Assembly: GCA_900766195.1 (NCBI GenBank)
Contig: CAAFUN010000006.1
Span: 158,627 to 222,626, forward strand
Source: an uncultured Bacteroides sp.
GTDB taxonomy: Bacteria; Bacteroidota; Bacteroidia; Bacteroidales; Bacteroidaceae
Length of the DNA stretch: 64,000 nucleotides
Direction of reading: 5' to 3'
Shown: one piece after another, positions 27,333 to 34,920 of the stretch
Layout of the letters: every line of letters begins with the position of its first letter
Position numbering within the stretch: the first letter of the stretch is position 1
Made by a program: the position numbers and the translations under genes
Notes under the pieces: generated by a model
Seen by the model: only the letters and a program-made list of their open reading frames with translations
Told to the model about the DNA's origin: nothing
Databases searched by the model: none

Positions 27333-27854
27333 TTACTTGAAATCAATTTTGAGACCCATCTCTTTTTTCATAAAAAGTAATGCTTCGGAATTCCCTTTTG
27401 CATCATCAACAGGATTGTGCGTATGCGCAGTTTTCCTTAAATGTTGCCATTTAGCACTTGCATCTTTCACGAGCCCGCAGTACAAATCGGTTATTCTTCT
27501 TGATGAATAACCAAAAGGATTTCGATTTAGAAAATGCTGAAAATACCAACAGATAAACATCCAGTCGAAGCCATTATTGTCACTTATGAAAATCGGTCTT
27601 CCAATACAATTTTCTTTTATCCATATTTCAAATTGAAGCATAACATCAAGTGGACTATCAAACTGCAATGTTTCTTCACGACTAAATCCTGAAATGGCAA
27701 GTGCTTCTGGATTCCATCTTTCAGAAATGGGCTTGAGCTTTCCGTAGAAAGATTTGTCGAGATTTTCATTCACTATCACAGCCCCAAAACATATCATTGA
27801 ATAATCTCCAGGAACGGGGCCATCTGCTTCAATATCTACGACTATGTAACTCAT
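27333..27854 (-). CDS. DEDDh-family 3'-5' exonuclease
   Basis: A 173-aa exonuclease of the DnaQ/RNase T superfamily. Exo I is VDIEADGP (D and E), Exo II is the aspartate in ISDNNGFDW, and Exo III is THNPVDDAKGN (H and D). It is a stand-alone domain with no polymerase or UvrC-like fusion. Its start overlaps the PDDEXK_4 nuclease stop by 4 bp (ATGA), so translation is coupled. The substrate (DNA, RNA or an oligonucleotide product) cannot be decided from sequence. With the PDDEXK_4 enzyme it makes an endonuclease plus exonuclease pair, a plausible defence effector combination. Confidence 0.84.
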   Translation of the reverse strand: MSYIVVDIEADGPVPGDYSMICFGAVIVNENLDKSFYGKLKPISERWNPEALAISGFSREETLQFDSPLDVMLQFEIWIKENCIGRPIFISDNNGFDWMFICWYFQHFLNRNPFGYSSRRITDLYCGLVKDASAKWQHLRKTAHTHNPVDDAKGNSEALLFMKKEMGLKIDFK

Positions 27855-29044
27855 TGACTGTCTACGTTAAATCTTATTTTATGGATTTCTCGAAGTTCGG
27901 GTTCCTCTAATTTATCTACGGAAAATATTGTGAAAAATGTACTATCTGTGTAATCTACATTATTATCCGCTTTGTTCTTATTATCAACTATCTTTTTAAC
28001 TTCTTCCTTTATTTTATTATGATCTTCTTTAGTTGAAAATGTGAATTCCAAATTACAGCTATCATTTCCGCGAGCATATATTGAATAAATATTATAAAAT
28101 CTATTCTGTCCTTCTGTCCATTGTTTTACTGTGATAGCGTTTTTGACATAACCTAATTCGTATTTATTTGTTTTATATATGTCTTTAATTGACTCTAATA
28201 GGGTTTGTGCAAATTTGAATACTTTAGGGAAATCTTTTTCCCAAATTTGTTGATATTCTTTATTAGAATCTCTATTAGCAACAACAAAGTCGATAATTCG
28301 TTTATGTTTTTCGTAAATTGTATCTGCAAGCTGTTGTGCTTCGTCTTGTTTTCCCATAATTTCACTTTTTAACATTGATAAATAATCTGATATATATGTT
28401 TTTATTATCGAATCTGTTGTTGAGTTTTGCGTGTGTATGAGGTGTTCTATTATTTCATCATTGTAAGAATATTTTTTCCATTTAGGTTCGTTCGTGTCTT
28501 TAGGATTAGTTCCATTAGGTGTGAGATATACTAGAAAATGTTTATATCCCACAAAAGTATCCTCAATATATTTTCTGTAATTAGCTAATTGCTTATCAGT
28601 ATCTGTTGTGTCAATTTTATTTTCAACGCAAATAACGTACTTGTCTTTTTCATCTCTGAAAACAATCAATATGTCGATAAAGCCTTTTTTAATATCCTTG
28701 ATGCTAATTGGATATTCCCTATAAACATCTACGTTGTTGAAATTCAGATTGTTGATATTGATAATTTCCAGATGATTATCACTATCTAACGCTAAATCTC
28801 GTAAGATTCGCACTAAAAATTTATTCCCCAGACCGTGAGAGCCATTTGGGTCAAATAACCACCCTAAAAAATTAGAATGCCGTATCTCCATCCTGCTAAT
28901 TCCAAGAATATTAAAAATATTAGGTTTCTGTAATTCTAATTCCAATTTATCCAAATTGCCGTCATGTAATAACGCTTTGTAGTCATGTTTGACTTCTTGT
29001 AGATCAACTAATTTATTATTGTCTTCATCTGCCATAATTTTCAA
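27851..29044 (-). CDS. PDDEXK_4-type PD-(D/E)XK nuclease
   Basis: A 397-aa protein of the PDDEXK_4 group. The early motif NFLGWLFDPNGSHGLGNKFL is typical. The active site is KGFIDILIVF (D124), then VICVENKID (E141, K143) and the QLANYRKYI helix (Q152, Y156). The C-terminal half (about 200-390) is unrecognised and could bind DNA or a partner. It starts the second cassette, preceded by an A/T-rich gap of 304 bp. An internal ATG three codons in is an equally good start. Such nucleases occur in restriction-like and abortive systems; no methyltransferase lies nearby. Confidence 0.8.
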   Translation of the reverse strand: MKIMADEDNNKLVDLQEVKHDYKALLHDGNLDKLELELQKPNIFNILGISRMEIRHSNFLGWLFDPNGSHGLGNKFLVRILRDLALDSDNHLEIININNLNFNNVDVYREYPISIKDIKKGFIDILIVFRDEKDKYVICVENKIDTTDTDKQLANYRKYIEDTFVGYKHFLVYLTPNGTNPKDTNEPKWKKYSYNDEIIEHLIHTQNSTTDSIIKTYISDYLSMLKSEIMGKQDEAQQLADTIYEKHKRIIDFVVANRDSNKEYQQIWEKDFPKVFKFAQTLLESIKDIYKTNKYELGYVKNAITVKQWTEGQNRFYNIYSIYARGNDSCNLEFTFSTKEDHNKIKEEVKKIVDNKNKADNNVDYTDSTFFTIFSVDKLEEPELREIHKIRFNVDSQ

Positions 29045-29348
29045 TTTTATTGTTAATAAACATGAATTGACTGTTGTCTAAATTACTTATTTTTACTGTC
29101 TTCCCACTATAATGTAACCCGAGAAATAATTAGTTTTGCTACTAAAGAGATAACGCACTGGATATCAATGAAATATTTTTTTTGAGGCATAAGATATTTC
29201 ATAATTATTCAATATTTAAGGTATTATTTCCCCACAGCAATATTAACATATTTTAGCAAAAATATTACGATAACAAACTCTTTTGAGGTTCTTCACTTAC
29301 GTTTTATTTCAAATAAGATTCTGTCCAGAATAAATATGAAAATATTCA
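29045..29348. other. A/T-rich non-coding gap
   Basis: No ORF, RNA gene or convincing repeat is seen. It should hold the promoter of the minus-strand nuclease cassette. TAATTTAG near 29082 on the minus strand resembles a -7 box in seven of eight positions but has no good -33 partner. Confidence 0.4.
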
Positions 29349-29661
29349 TCAAAGTTCACTTTTCATTTTTGGTTTTCTCTTTATCTTTGGAATTACAATC
29401 TGTTTTTGGGCTTTTACTTTCTTAGCTTCAATTATCCTCGGATCGCCCCACAATTCTTTATATTCGATATCTGATTTGTCAGTTTTCCACAAATATGGAT
29501 ATTGGAAATCTATACCACCAAACCATTTTACTTTTGCTTTTGTAACAAATCCTTTTTCGTTTAGTATCTTATCCCTAAGACGCATTTCACATTTGCCATA
29601 TTTGATGAATTCCTCCGGATTCTTGTTGCTGAATGAAATGTTATCCTTATCGTCATTAGTA
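29349..29661 (-). pseudogene. 5'-truncated hypothetical gene cut by the IS982 element
   Basis: The frame ending at 29349 is open back to 29661 and continues into the IS left end at 29662-29679, so the original start has been lost. An internal ATG at 29585 would give only 78 aa. The translated piece (KILNEKGFVTKAKVKWFGGI and a basic tail IPKIKRKPKMKSEL) is unlike any family I know. It reads in the same direction as the nuclease cassette and may be the remnant of another cassette gene. Confidence 0.55.
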
Positions 29662-30495
29662 ACCTGAGTCGGGGATAAGAAATTAATATATAAAATTGGT
29701 AATCACATGATTAATCCGCATCTTTATAGTGTTGAAAATCAATAAAATACAATATTAATTCAATATGAAAACCGTAGACAAAGTTATCGAAATTTTCTGT
29801 ATTGCAATGATTTTTGCAGAGAATATTCCATTGAAGTTCAAAAACATCAATTAGAAAGCAAAGTTGGCAAGAAGCATCGTAATCGTTCTTACAATCTCTC
29901 TGATAGCGAAATTGTAGCTATTTTAGTTTGTTTTCATTTTGGTACATTCCATAATTTTAAGCACTATTACCTGTTTTTCATTAAGGAACACCTTCAGAGT
30001 TATTTCCCCACAGCTGTCTCTTACAATCGGTTTGTGGAGCTTGAAAGCCGAGTTGCTATTCCTATGATGCTCATGCTTAGACTTCTTTGTTTTGGAAAAT
30101 GTATGGAGATCACTTTAACGTACTGAGTAAAGAGTTGTTCGGAAAACTTTATGCAGACAAAGGGTGTATTTCTAAGACACTCTTTGAAACATTATTCAAT
30201 GATAGAATCCTCTTAGTCACAGGACTGAAGTCAAACATAAAGAATAAACTTATGTCACTCAGAGATAAGATATTACTTCAAAAGAGATCGGTCATTGAAA
30301 CAATCAATGATGAACTAAAGAATATAGCACATGCTGTACATTCAAGACATAGTGGGCTGGCAAACTTTCTAATGAATATGATTTCAGCAATCATGGCATA
30401 CTGCTTTTTCCCAAAGAAACCAGCTATCAAATGGGAAATAGAAAAGCAGAATCAATTGGAACTTATTAATCTAAGGACTTATCCCGAACTCTGGT
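29662..30495 (+). mobile_element. Decayed IS982-family insertion sequence
   Basis: Left end ACCTGAGTCGGGGATAAG (29662-29679) and right end CTTATCCCGAACTCTGGT (30478-30495) are imperfect inverted repeats. The element is 834 bp, shorter than the roughly 1 kb usual for IS982, because the central catalytic part of the transposase is missing near 30080-30110. No clear target duplication remains. It forms the right border of the accessory island. Confidence 0.82.
29765..30495 (+). pseudogene. IS982 transposase remnant
   Basis: The N-terminal piece begins at 29765 (MKTVDKVIEIFC) and stops after about 30 codons. Later sequence shows frameshifts and an internal deletion. The C-terminal piece, in frame from 30087, contains the IS982 hallmark LQKRSVIETINDELKNIAHA and NFLMNMISAIMAYCFFPKKP. 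No frame joins the two, so it cannot make a working transposase. Confidence 0.82.
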
Positions 30496-30543
30496 TTTCA
30501 GCTTCTTTTTACTCTCCTAAAGAGTCTCCGAGACGGCAGAGAC

Positions 30544-30626
30544 AGTCAACCTAATATCAGAGTAATAAAGAACGCAGACAACCATTTACAAGATTAGTTA
30601 TATCCCGAGTCAACCTGATATCAGAG
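30544..30626. repeat. 19-bp direct repeat beside the IS
   Basis: AGTCAACCTAATATCAGAG (30544-30562) recurs as AGTCAACCTGATATCAGAG (30608-30626), with one mismatch. TCTCCGAGA also occurs on both sides (about 30524 and 30636). It looks like duplicated debris next to the IS right end. Confidence 0.6.
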
Positions 30627-30686
30627 AAGTACAGCGTCTCCGAGATAACATCTAATGTTTATTTGCCTGCAGTTGCAAGAATACAT

Positions 30687-30774
30687 TTGTGCCACCGCGG
30701 TGGCAAAGTTGTGCCAATGCGATGGCAATCTTGTGCCAGTATGATGGCACAGTTGTGCCAACGCGGTGGCACAA
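30687..30774. repeat. Four tandem 22-bp palindromic repeats
   Basis: Units start at 30687, 30709, 30731 and 30753. Each reads TTGTGCCA, six variable bases, then TGGCA plus three bases. Every unit keeps the dyad TGCCA...TGGCA, although the centre changes (CCGCGG, ATGCGA, GTATGA, ACGCGG). Change in the loop with conserved arms suggests selection for symmetry. The array ends 90 bp before the dnaG promoter. A 71-codon frame through it is not considered a gene. Confidence 0.85.
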
Positions 30775-30863
30775 ACTCTAGCTTGCATACGGCAGCTACC
30801 GATATGCTATCGGCACTTACAAAAACATTAAAAGCTATCGACACATTTCCTCACAAAAAAAGA

Positions 30864-30894
30864 TTTGCTGAGCCTTAATTTTATAGTAACTTTG
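30864..30894 (+). promoter_or_regulatory. dnaG promoter
   Basis: TTTG at 30864-30867 and TAACTTTG at 30887-30894 with a 19-bp spacer match the Bacteroides consensus exactly. The start codon of dnaG lies 20 bp downstream. Confidence 0.8.
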
Positions 30895-30914
30895 TGTTCG
30901 CTTAAAAAGAAACG

Positions 30915-32951
30915 ATGATAGATCAGGCAACCATTGACAGAATTTTGGACGCAGCACAAATAGTGGATGTGGTGTCCGAGTTTGTCACACTGCGGAAACG
31001 CGGTGTGAATTATGTAGGCTTATGTCCGTTTCACAACGAAAAAACACCTTCATTCAGCGTATCTCCTGCCAAGGGGCTGTGCAAGTGCTTCAGTTGCGGA
31101 AAGGGTGGCAATGTGGTACATTTCATTATGGAACACGAACAGATGTCCTATTATGAAGCACTGAAATACTTAGCCAAGAAATATGGCATCGAGATAAAGG
31201 AACGGGAACTGACCAATGAAGAGAAAGCGGCCCAAAGTACACGTGAGAGTATGTTTGTGGTCAACAACTTTGCCCGTGACTATTTTCACGATACGCTGAA
31301 GAACAACCCGGAGGGGCGAAGCATCGGCATGAGCTATTTCCGTCAACGCGGTTTTCGTGATGATATTATTGAAAAGTTTCAATTGGGCTATTCTGTAGAG
31401 TCAAGGGATGCCTTTGCTAAAGAAGGTATAAAGAAAGGCTATCAGAAGGAATTTATGGTGAAAACGGGACTTTGTCTGGAATCGGAAGATGGAAGGCTAT
31501 ACGACCGTTTCTGGGGACGTGTCATGTTTCCCGTTCACACACTTTCGGGCAAGGTAGTGGCTTTTGGTGGACGTGTACTCAGTTCACAGACCAAGAAGGT
31601 GACCATGAAGTATGTCAACTCTCCCGAATCGGAAATTTATCATAAGAGTAACGAGCTTTATGGCATATTCTTTGCCAAACAGTCCATCGTAAAGCAAGAC
31701 CGCTGCTTCCTAGTAGAGGGCTATACGGATGTGATCTCCATGCATCAGTCCGGTATTGAGAATGTGGTGGCTTCGTCCGGAACATCACTCACTCCTGGGC
31801 AGATCCGTCTGATACACCGGTTTACCAATAACATTACCGTGCTATACGATGGTGATATGGCCGGTATTAAAGCATCTATCCGAGGAATAGACATGCTTTT
31901 GGAAGAAGGTATGAACATCAAAGTTTGCCTTTTACCGGATGGTGATGACCCCGACTCATTTGCCCGTAAGCATAATGCTACGGAATTTCAGGATTTCATC
32001 CAAAAGAATGAATCCGACTTTATCCGTTTTAAGACCAATCTGCTTATGGAAGAAGCAGGAAAAGATCCTATAAAACGGGCAGAACTGATAGCTGACATCG
32101 TGCGAAGCATTTCAGTAATTCCGGAAGCCATCGTGCGCGACGTATATATCAAAGAATGTGGTTCTTCACTGCATGTAGAAGATAAACTGTTAGTGTCCGA
32201 AGTGGCCAAGCTAAGGGAAAATCAAGCTATCAAACAGGCTGAGCGGGAAAGTAGGGAGAAGAATTATGCTAATGCTGCCCCCAATGGAATGCCCAATACG
32301 GAAGCGGCTCAAACCACTGCCTCGGAAAACGGAGCTCCACCTTTTCCTGAAGAGGCATACGCTTCATTCATTCCACAAGAAGGGAAAGAAGGACAGGAAT
32401 TTTATAAGTACGAGCGTTTGATCTTGCAAATGCTGGTGCGATATGGTGAGAGAGTAATGTGCAACGTACAAAATGAAGACGGTGAGGAAGTGCCCATAAC
32501 CGTAACGGAATACATAGTAAATGACTTGAAGGAAGATGATTTGGCCTTTCACAATCCTTTGCACAGACAGATATTGTCAGAAGCAGCCAGTCACCTCCAT
32601 CAAGAGAAATTCACTACCGAACGTTATTTCCTAGCTCATCCCGACCCTACAATCAGCAGACTATGTGCCGAGCTTATCAGCAATCGCTATCAGCTAAGCA
32701 AATATCATTCTAAAACCCAAAAGCTCATCAATGATGAGGAACGCCTTTACGAGCTGGTTCCTATGCTTATGGTTAATTTTAAATATGCCATTGTAAGTGA
32801 GGAGCTCAAGCACATGAGATTTGCACTTCAAGATCCTGCCATCTTCAATGACAACGACAAATGCAACGCCTTGATGCAACGATACAACGACATGAGGGGA
32901 ATACAAAGTGAGATGGCTAAACGTCTGGGAGACAGGGTTGTTATCGCATAA
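30915..32951 (+). CDS. dnaG: DNA primase
   Basis: A 678-aa primase that makes RNA primers at the replication fork. The N-terminal CHC2 zinc finger has C37, H40, C58 and C61 (CPFHNEKTPSFSV, CKCFSCGKGG). The catalytic core and TOPRIM domain follow (about 255-345: LVEGYTDV, VLYDGDMAGIKA, LPDGDDPDSFA). The C-terminal part should bind the DnaB helicase; before it is a linker rich in Ala, Glu and Pro (about 455-490). It has its own consensus promoter and converges with folE 12 bp downstream. Confidence 0.97.
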   Translation: MIDQATIDRILDAAQIVDVVSEFVTLRKRGVNYVGLCPFHNEKTPSFSVSPAKGLCKCFSCGKGGNVVHFIMEHEQMSYYEALKYLAKKYGIEIKERELTNEEKAAQSTRESMFVVNNFARDYFHDTLKNNPEGRSIGMSYFRQRGFRDDIIEKFQLGYSVESRDAFAKEGIKKGYQKEFMVKTGLCLESEDGRLYDRFWGRVMFPVHTLSGKVVAFGGRVLSSQTKKVTMKYVNSPESEIYHKSNELYGIFFAKQSIVKQDRCFLVEGYTDVISMHQSGIENVVASSGTSLTPGQIRLIHRFTNNITVLYDGDMAGIKASIRGIDMLLEEGMNIKVCLLPDGDDPDSFARKHNATEFQDFIQKNESDFIRFKTNLLMEEAGKDPIKRAELIADIVRSISVIPEAIVRDVYIKECGSSLHVEDKLLVSEVAKLRENQAIKQAERESREKNYANAAPNGMPNTEAAQTTASENGAPPFPEEAYASFIPQEGKEGQEFYKYERLILQMLVRYGERVMCNVQNEDGEEVPITVTEYIVNDLKEDDLAFHNPLHRQILSEAASHLHQEKFTTERYFLAHPDPTISRLCAELISNRYQLSKYHSKTQKLINDEERLYELVPMLMVNFKYAIVSEELKHMRFALQDPAIFNDNDKCNALMQRYNDMRGIQSEMAKRLGDRVVIA

Positions 32952-32963
32952 GTACACAATGAC

Positions 32964-33557
32964 TTAAAAGGACGAATTGGGACGAATAAGATTCATAAAT
33001 TCTTCCCTTGTCTTGGCTTGATTAAAAGCTCCGGTAAAATCGGATGTTGTTGTGATAGAGTTTTGTTTCTCCACTCCACGCATTTGCATGCACATGTGTT
33101 TGGCCTCTACAACAACCATTACCCCAAGCGGATTCAGTGTCTCTTGGATGCATTCTTTAATCTGTAAAGTCATACGCTCCTGCACTTGCAAGCGATGGGA
33201 AAAAATATCAACCACACGGGCTATTTTACTTAAACCGGTAATGTATCCATTGGGGATATAGGCTACATGAGCCTTGCCGTAAAAGGGAAGCATGTGGTGT
33301 TCACAGAGAGAAAAGAAATCAATGTCCTTCACTATAACCATCTGACTGTACGCTTCCTTAAATTTTGCAGAACGGAGCACTTCATGCGGATCTTGATGAT
33401 AGCCCTTAGTCAGAGTCATCATGGCCTTTGCCACACGCTCCGGTGTTTTAAGCAAACCCTCACGATCGGCATCTTCACCAAGTAAAGTGATAATTCGTTT
33501 ATAATGTTCTTGTAATTCAATCAGCGCAGGAGATACAACCTCTTCTCTATTCAACAT
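32964..33557 (-). CDS. folE: GTP cyclohydrolase I
   Basis: A 197-aa enzyme converting GTP to 7,8-dihydroneopterin triphosphate for folate synthesis. Family motifs: DIDFFSLCEHHMLPFYGKAH with the zinc-binding Cys and His, the second zinc cysteine in KHMCMQMRGV, and SKIARVVDIFSHRLQVQERMT. It is the last gene of a minus-strand run with the SPOR protein gene 10 bp upstream. Length is close to the family norm. Confidence 0.97.
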   Translation of the reverse strand: MLNREEVVSPALIELQEHYKRIITLLGEDADREGLLKTPERVAKAMMTLTKGYHQDPHEVLRSAKFKEAYSQMVIVKDIDFFSLCEHHMLPFYGKAHVAYIPNGYITGLSKIARVVDIFSHRLQVQERMTLQIKECIQETLNPLGVMVVVEAKHMCMQMRGVEKQNSITTTSDFTGAFNQAKTREEFMNLIRPNSSF

Positions 33558-33567
33558 GATACTTACT

Positions 33568-34026
33568 TTATAACGAGATATTAATCTGTTCCTTCACAAT
33601 AGACACCTCTTTAAACACTCTTGTATCACGCAGCTGACGCATCATTGCATTAGCTTCCTCCATGCTACGAAAGTCACCCACACGGCATAGCCAACGGGGA
33701 GGATTGAAAAAAGTATATACTGAAAGATCAGGAAAATAGCTCTTAATTTTTGAACCTACTCCATAAGCTTCATTTTTTGCTTGACGAGTATTATTTCCGG
33801 CATACACCTGTATGCGATAGCCCGCTGCCTTGATTACTTTCTTTTCATCGGTTGTGGTAGGAGTATATTCGGTTCCTATAAGCGCCTCTATGCGGGCATC
33901 CTGATGAATATTCACCTTACCTTGTCCGGGGACGTTACGTTCTAAGCTCTTAACAATATTGTTTTGAGCAACAGAAAGCAGGGTAAATACAAAGCAAAAA
34001 GTAAAGAACAAAGTAAATTTCTTCAT
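33568..34026 (-). CDS. SPOR-domain exported protein
   Basis: A 152-aa protein. The ATG at 34026 starts a clean signal peptide (MKKFTLFFTFCFVFTLLSVA); a longer frame to 34053 would add an unlikely leader. The C-terminal part (about 75-145) is a SPOR domain: GYRIQVYAGNNTRQAKNEA, CRVGDFRSMEEANAMMRQL. SPOR domains bind septal peptidoglycan lacking stem peptides, so a periplasmic role at the cell wall is likely. It lies between tpiA and folE on the same strand. Confidence 0.85.
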   Translation of the reverse strand: MKKFTLFFTFCFVFTLLSVAQNNIVKSLERNVPGQGKVNIHQDARIEALIGTEYTPTTTDEKKVIKAAGYRIQVYAGNNTRQAKNEAYGVGSKIKSYFPDLSVYTFFNPPRWLCRVGDFRSMEEANAMMRQLRDTRVFKEVSIVKEQINISL

Positions 34027-34070
34027 AAAACAATTTTTATAGCAAAGAATCAATAGATATCAAACAAAGG

Positions 34071-34103
34071 AGGGAGTGCCACAAAATGAAATCCGGCACT
34101 CCT
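34071..34103 (-). terminator. Hairpin after tpiA
   Basis: GGAGTGCC (34073-34080) pairs with GGCACTCC (34094-34101), with partial extension outside. It lies 17 bp beyond the tpiA stop in the direction of transcription. The following T tract is weak, so it may be an attenuating or processing hairpin between tpiA and the SPOR gene rather than a full terminator. Confidence 0.45.
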
Positions 34104-34119
34104 TCCCAGTTGTTATAAT

Positions 34120-34878
34120 TTATACATTGAATGCATCAATGATACCTTTGAAGTCGGCAACTTTTAAAGCAGCACCACCAATCAAACCACCGTCAACGTC
34201 GGGATTTGCAAATAATTCTTTGGCATTAGAAGGCTTGCAGCTTCCACCATACAGAATTGAACAACCGTCAGCAACTTCTTTACCATACTTCTCTGCCACT
34301 TTTGAACGGATGAAAGCATGTATTTCCTGAGCTTGATCAGAAGTAGCAGTCTTACCTGTACCAATAGCCCAAACCGGTTCATAAGCCAAAATTATTTTAG
34401 AGAAGTCCTCTTTAGAAAGAGAGAACACAGATGCCAACTGAGCGGCAACAACTTCGTTTTGCTTGTTAGCTTCACGTTCTTCCAAAACCTCACCAATACA
34501 GAAGATTGGAATAAGATTGTTAGCCAAAGCCAACTTTACTTTCTCTTCAAGAATAGCTACTGTTTCATGATAATAAGCACGACGCTCAGAGTGTCCAAGA
34601 ATAACATATTTAGCACCAGTAGAAGCTACCATAGCAGCTGAAACTTCGCCCGTATATGCACCAGATTCTTTATCAGCACAATTTTCTGCACCAACACCTA
34701 TTTTAGCAGGATTTACCAAAGGAGTAACAGAAGCTAAGTGGATAAACGGAGTGCAAATGACTACATCGCAATTCTGTTTTTCGCTAGCTAAAGCTTCATT
34801 CAATTCTTTTGCAAGAGCAATACCCTCTTGAAGGGTCTTGTTCATTTTCCAGTTTCCTGCAACAATGTTTTTTCTCAT
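34120..34878 (-). CDS. tpiA: Triosephosphate isomerase
   Basis: A 252-aa TIM-barrel enzyme interconverting dihydroxyacetone phosphate and glyceraldehyde 3-phosphate. The catalytic residues are visible: the lysine in GNWKMNK, the histidine in ILGHSERRAYY, the glutamate in AYEPVWAIGTGKTA (with the flexible loop 6) and the phosphate-binding GGSCKPSNA and GGLIGGAAL loops. It follows the DoxX-like gene by 42 bp, so it may be read from that transcript. Length is normal. Confidence 0.98.
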   Translation of the reverse strand: MRKNIVAGNWKMNKTLQEGIALAKELNEALASEKQNCDVVICTPFIHLASVTPLVNPAKIGVGAENCADKESGAYTGEVSAAMVASTGAKYVILGHSERRAYYHETVAILEEKVKLALANNLIPIFCIGEVLEEREANKQNEVVAAQLASVFSLSKEDFSKIILAYEPVWAIGTGKTATSDQAQEIHAFIRSKVAEKYGKEVADGCSILYGGSCKPSNAKELFANPDVDGGLIGGAALKVADFKGIIDAFNV

Positions 34879-34920
34879 TTTGTTTTTAATTTAATAAAGG
34901 GTTAATATTTCTCTATCAAT

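Noticed and set aside
29110..29130. Further IS982 end near ACCCGAGAAATAATTAG
   Set aside because: Too few matches to the 18-bp end to separate it from chance in A/T-rich DNA.
30087..30554. 155-codon frame as an intact gene
   Set aside because: It is the C-terminal part of a deleted IS982 transposase that runs past the IS end into unrelated sequence.
30687..30774. Possible CRISPR array
   Set aside because: Units are directly adjacent with no spacers, and no cas genes are present.
30663..30878. 71-codon frame across the tandem repeats
   Set aside because: Its length comes from repeats of 22 bp with no conserved protein content; no start signal.
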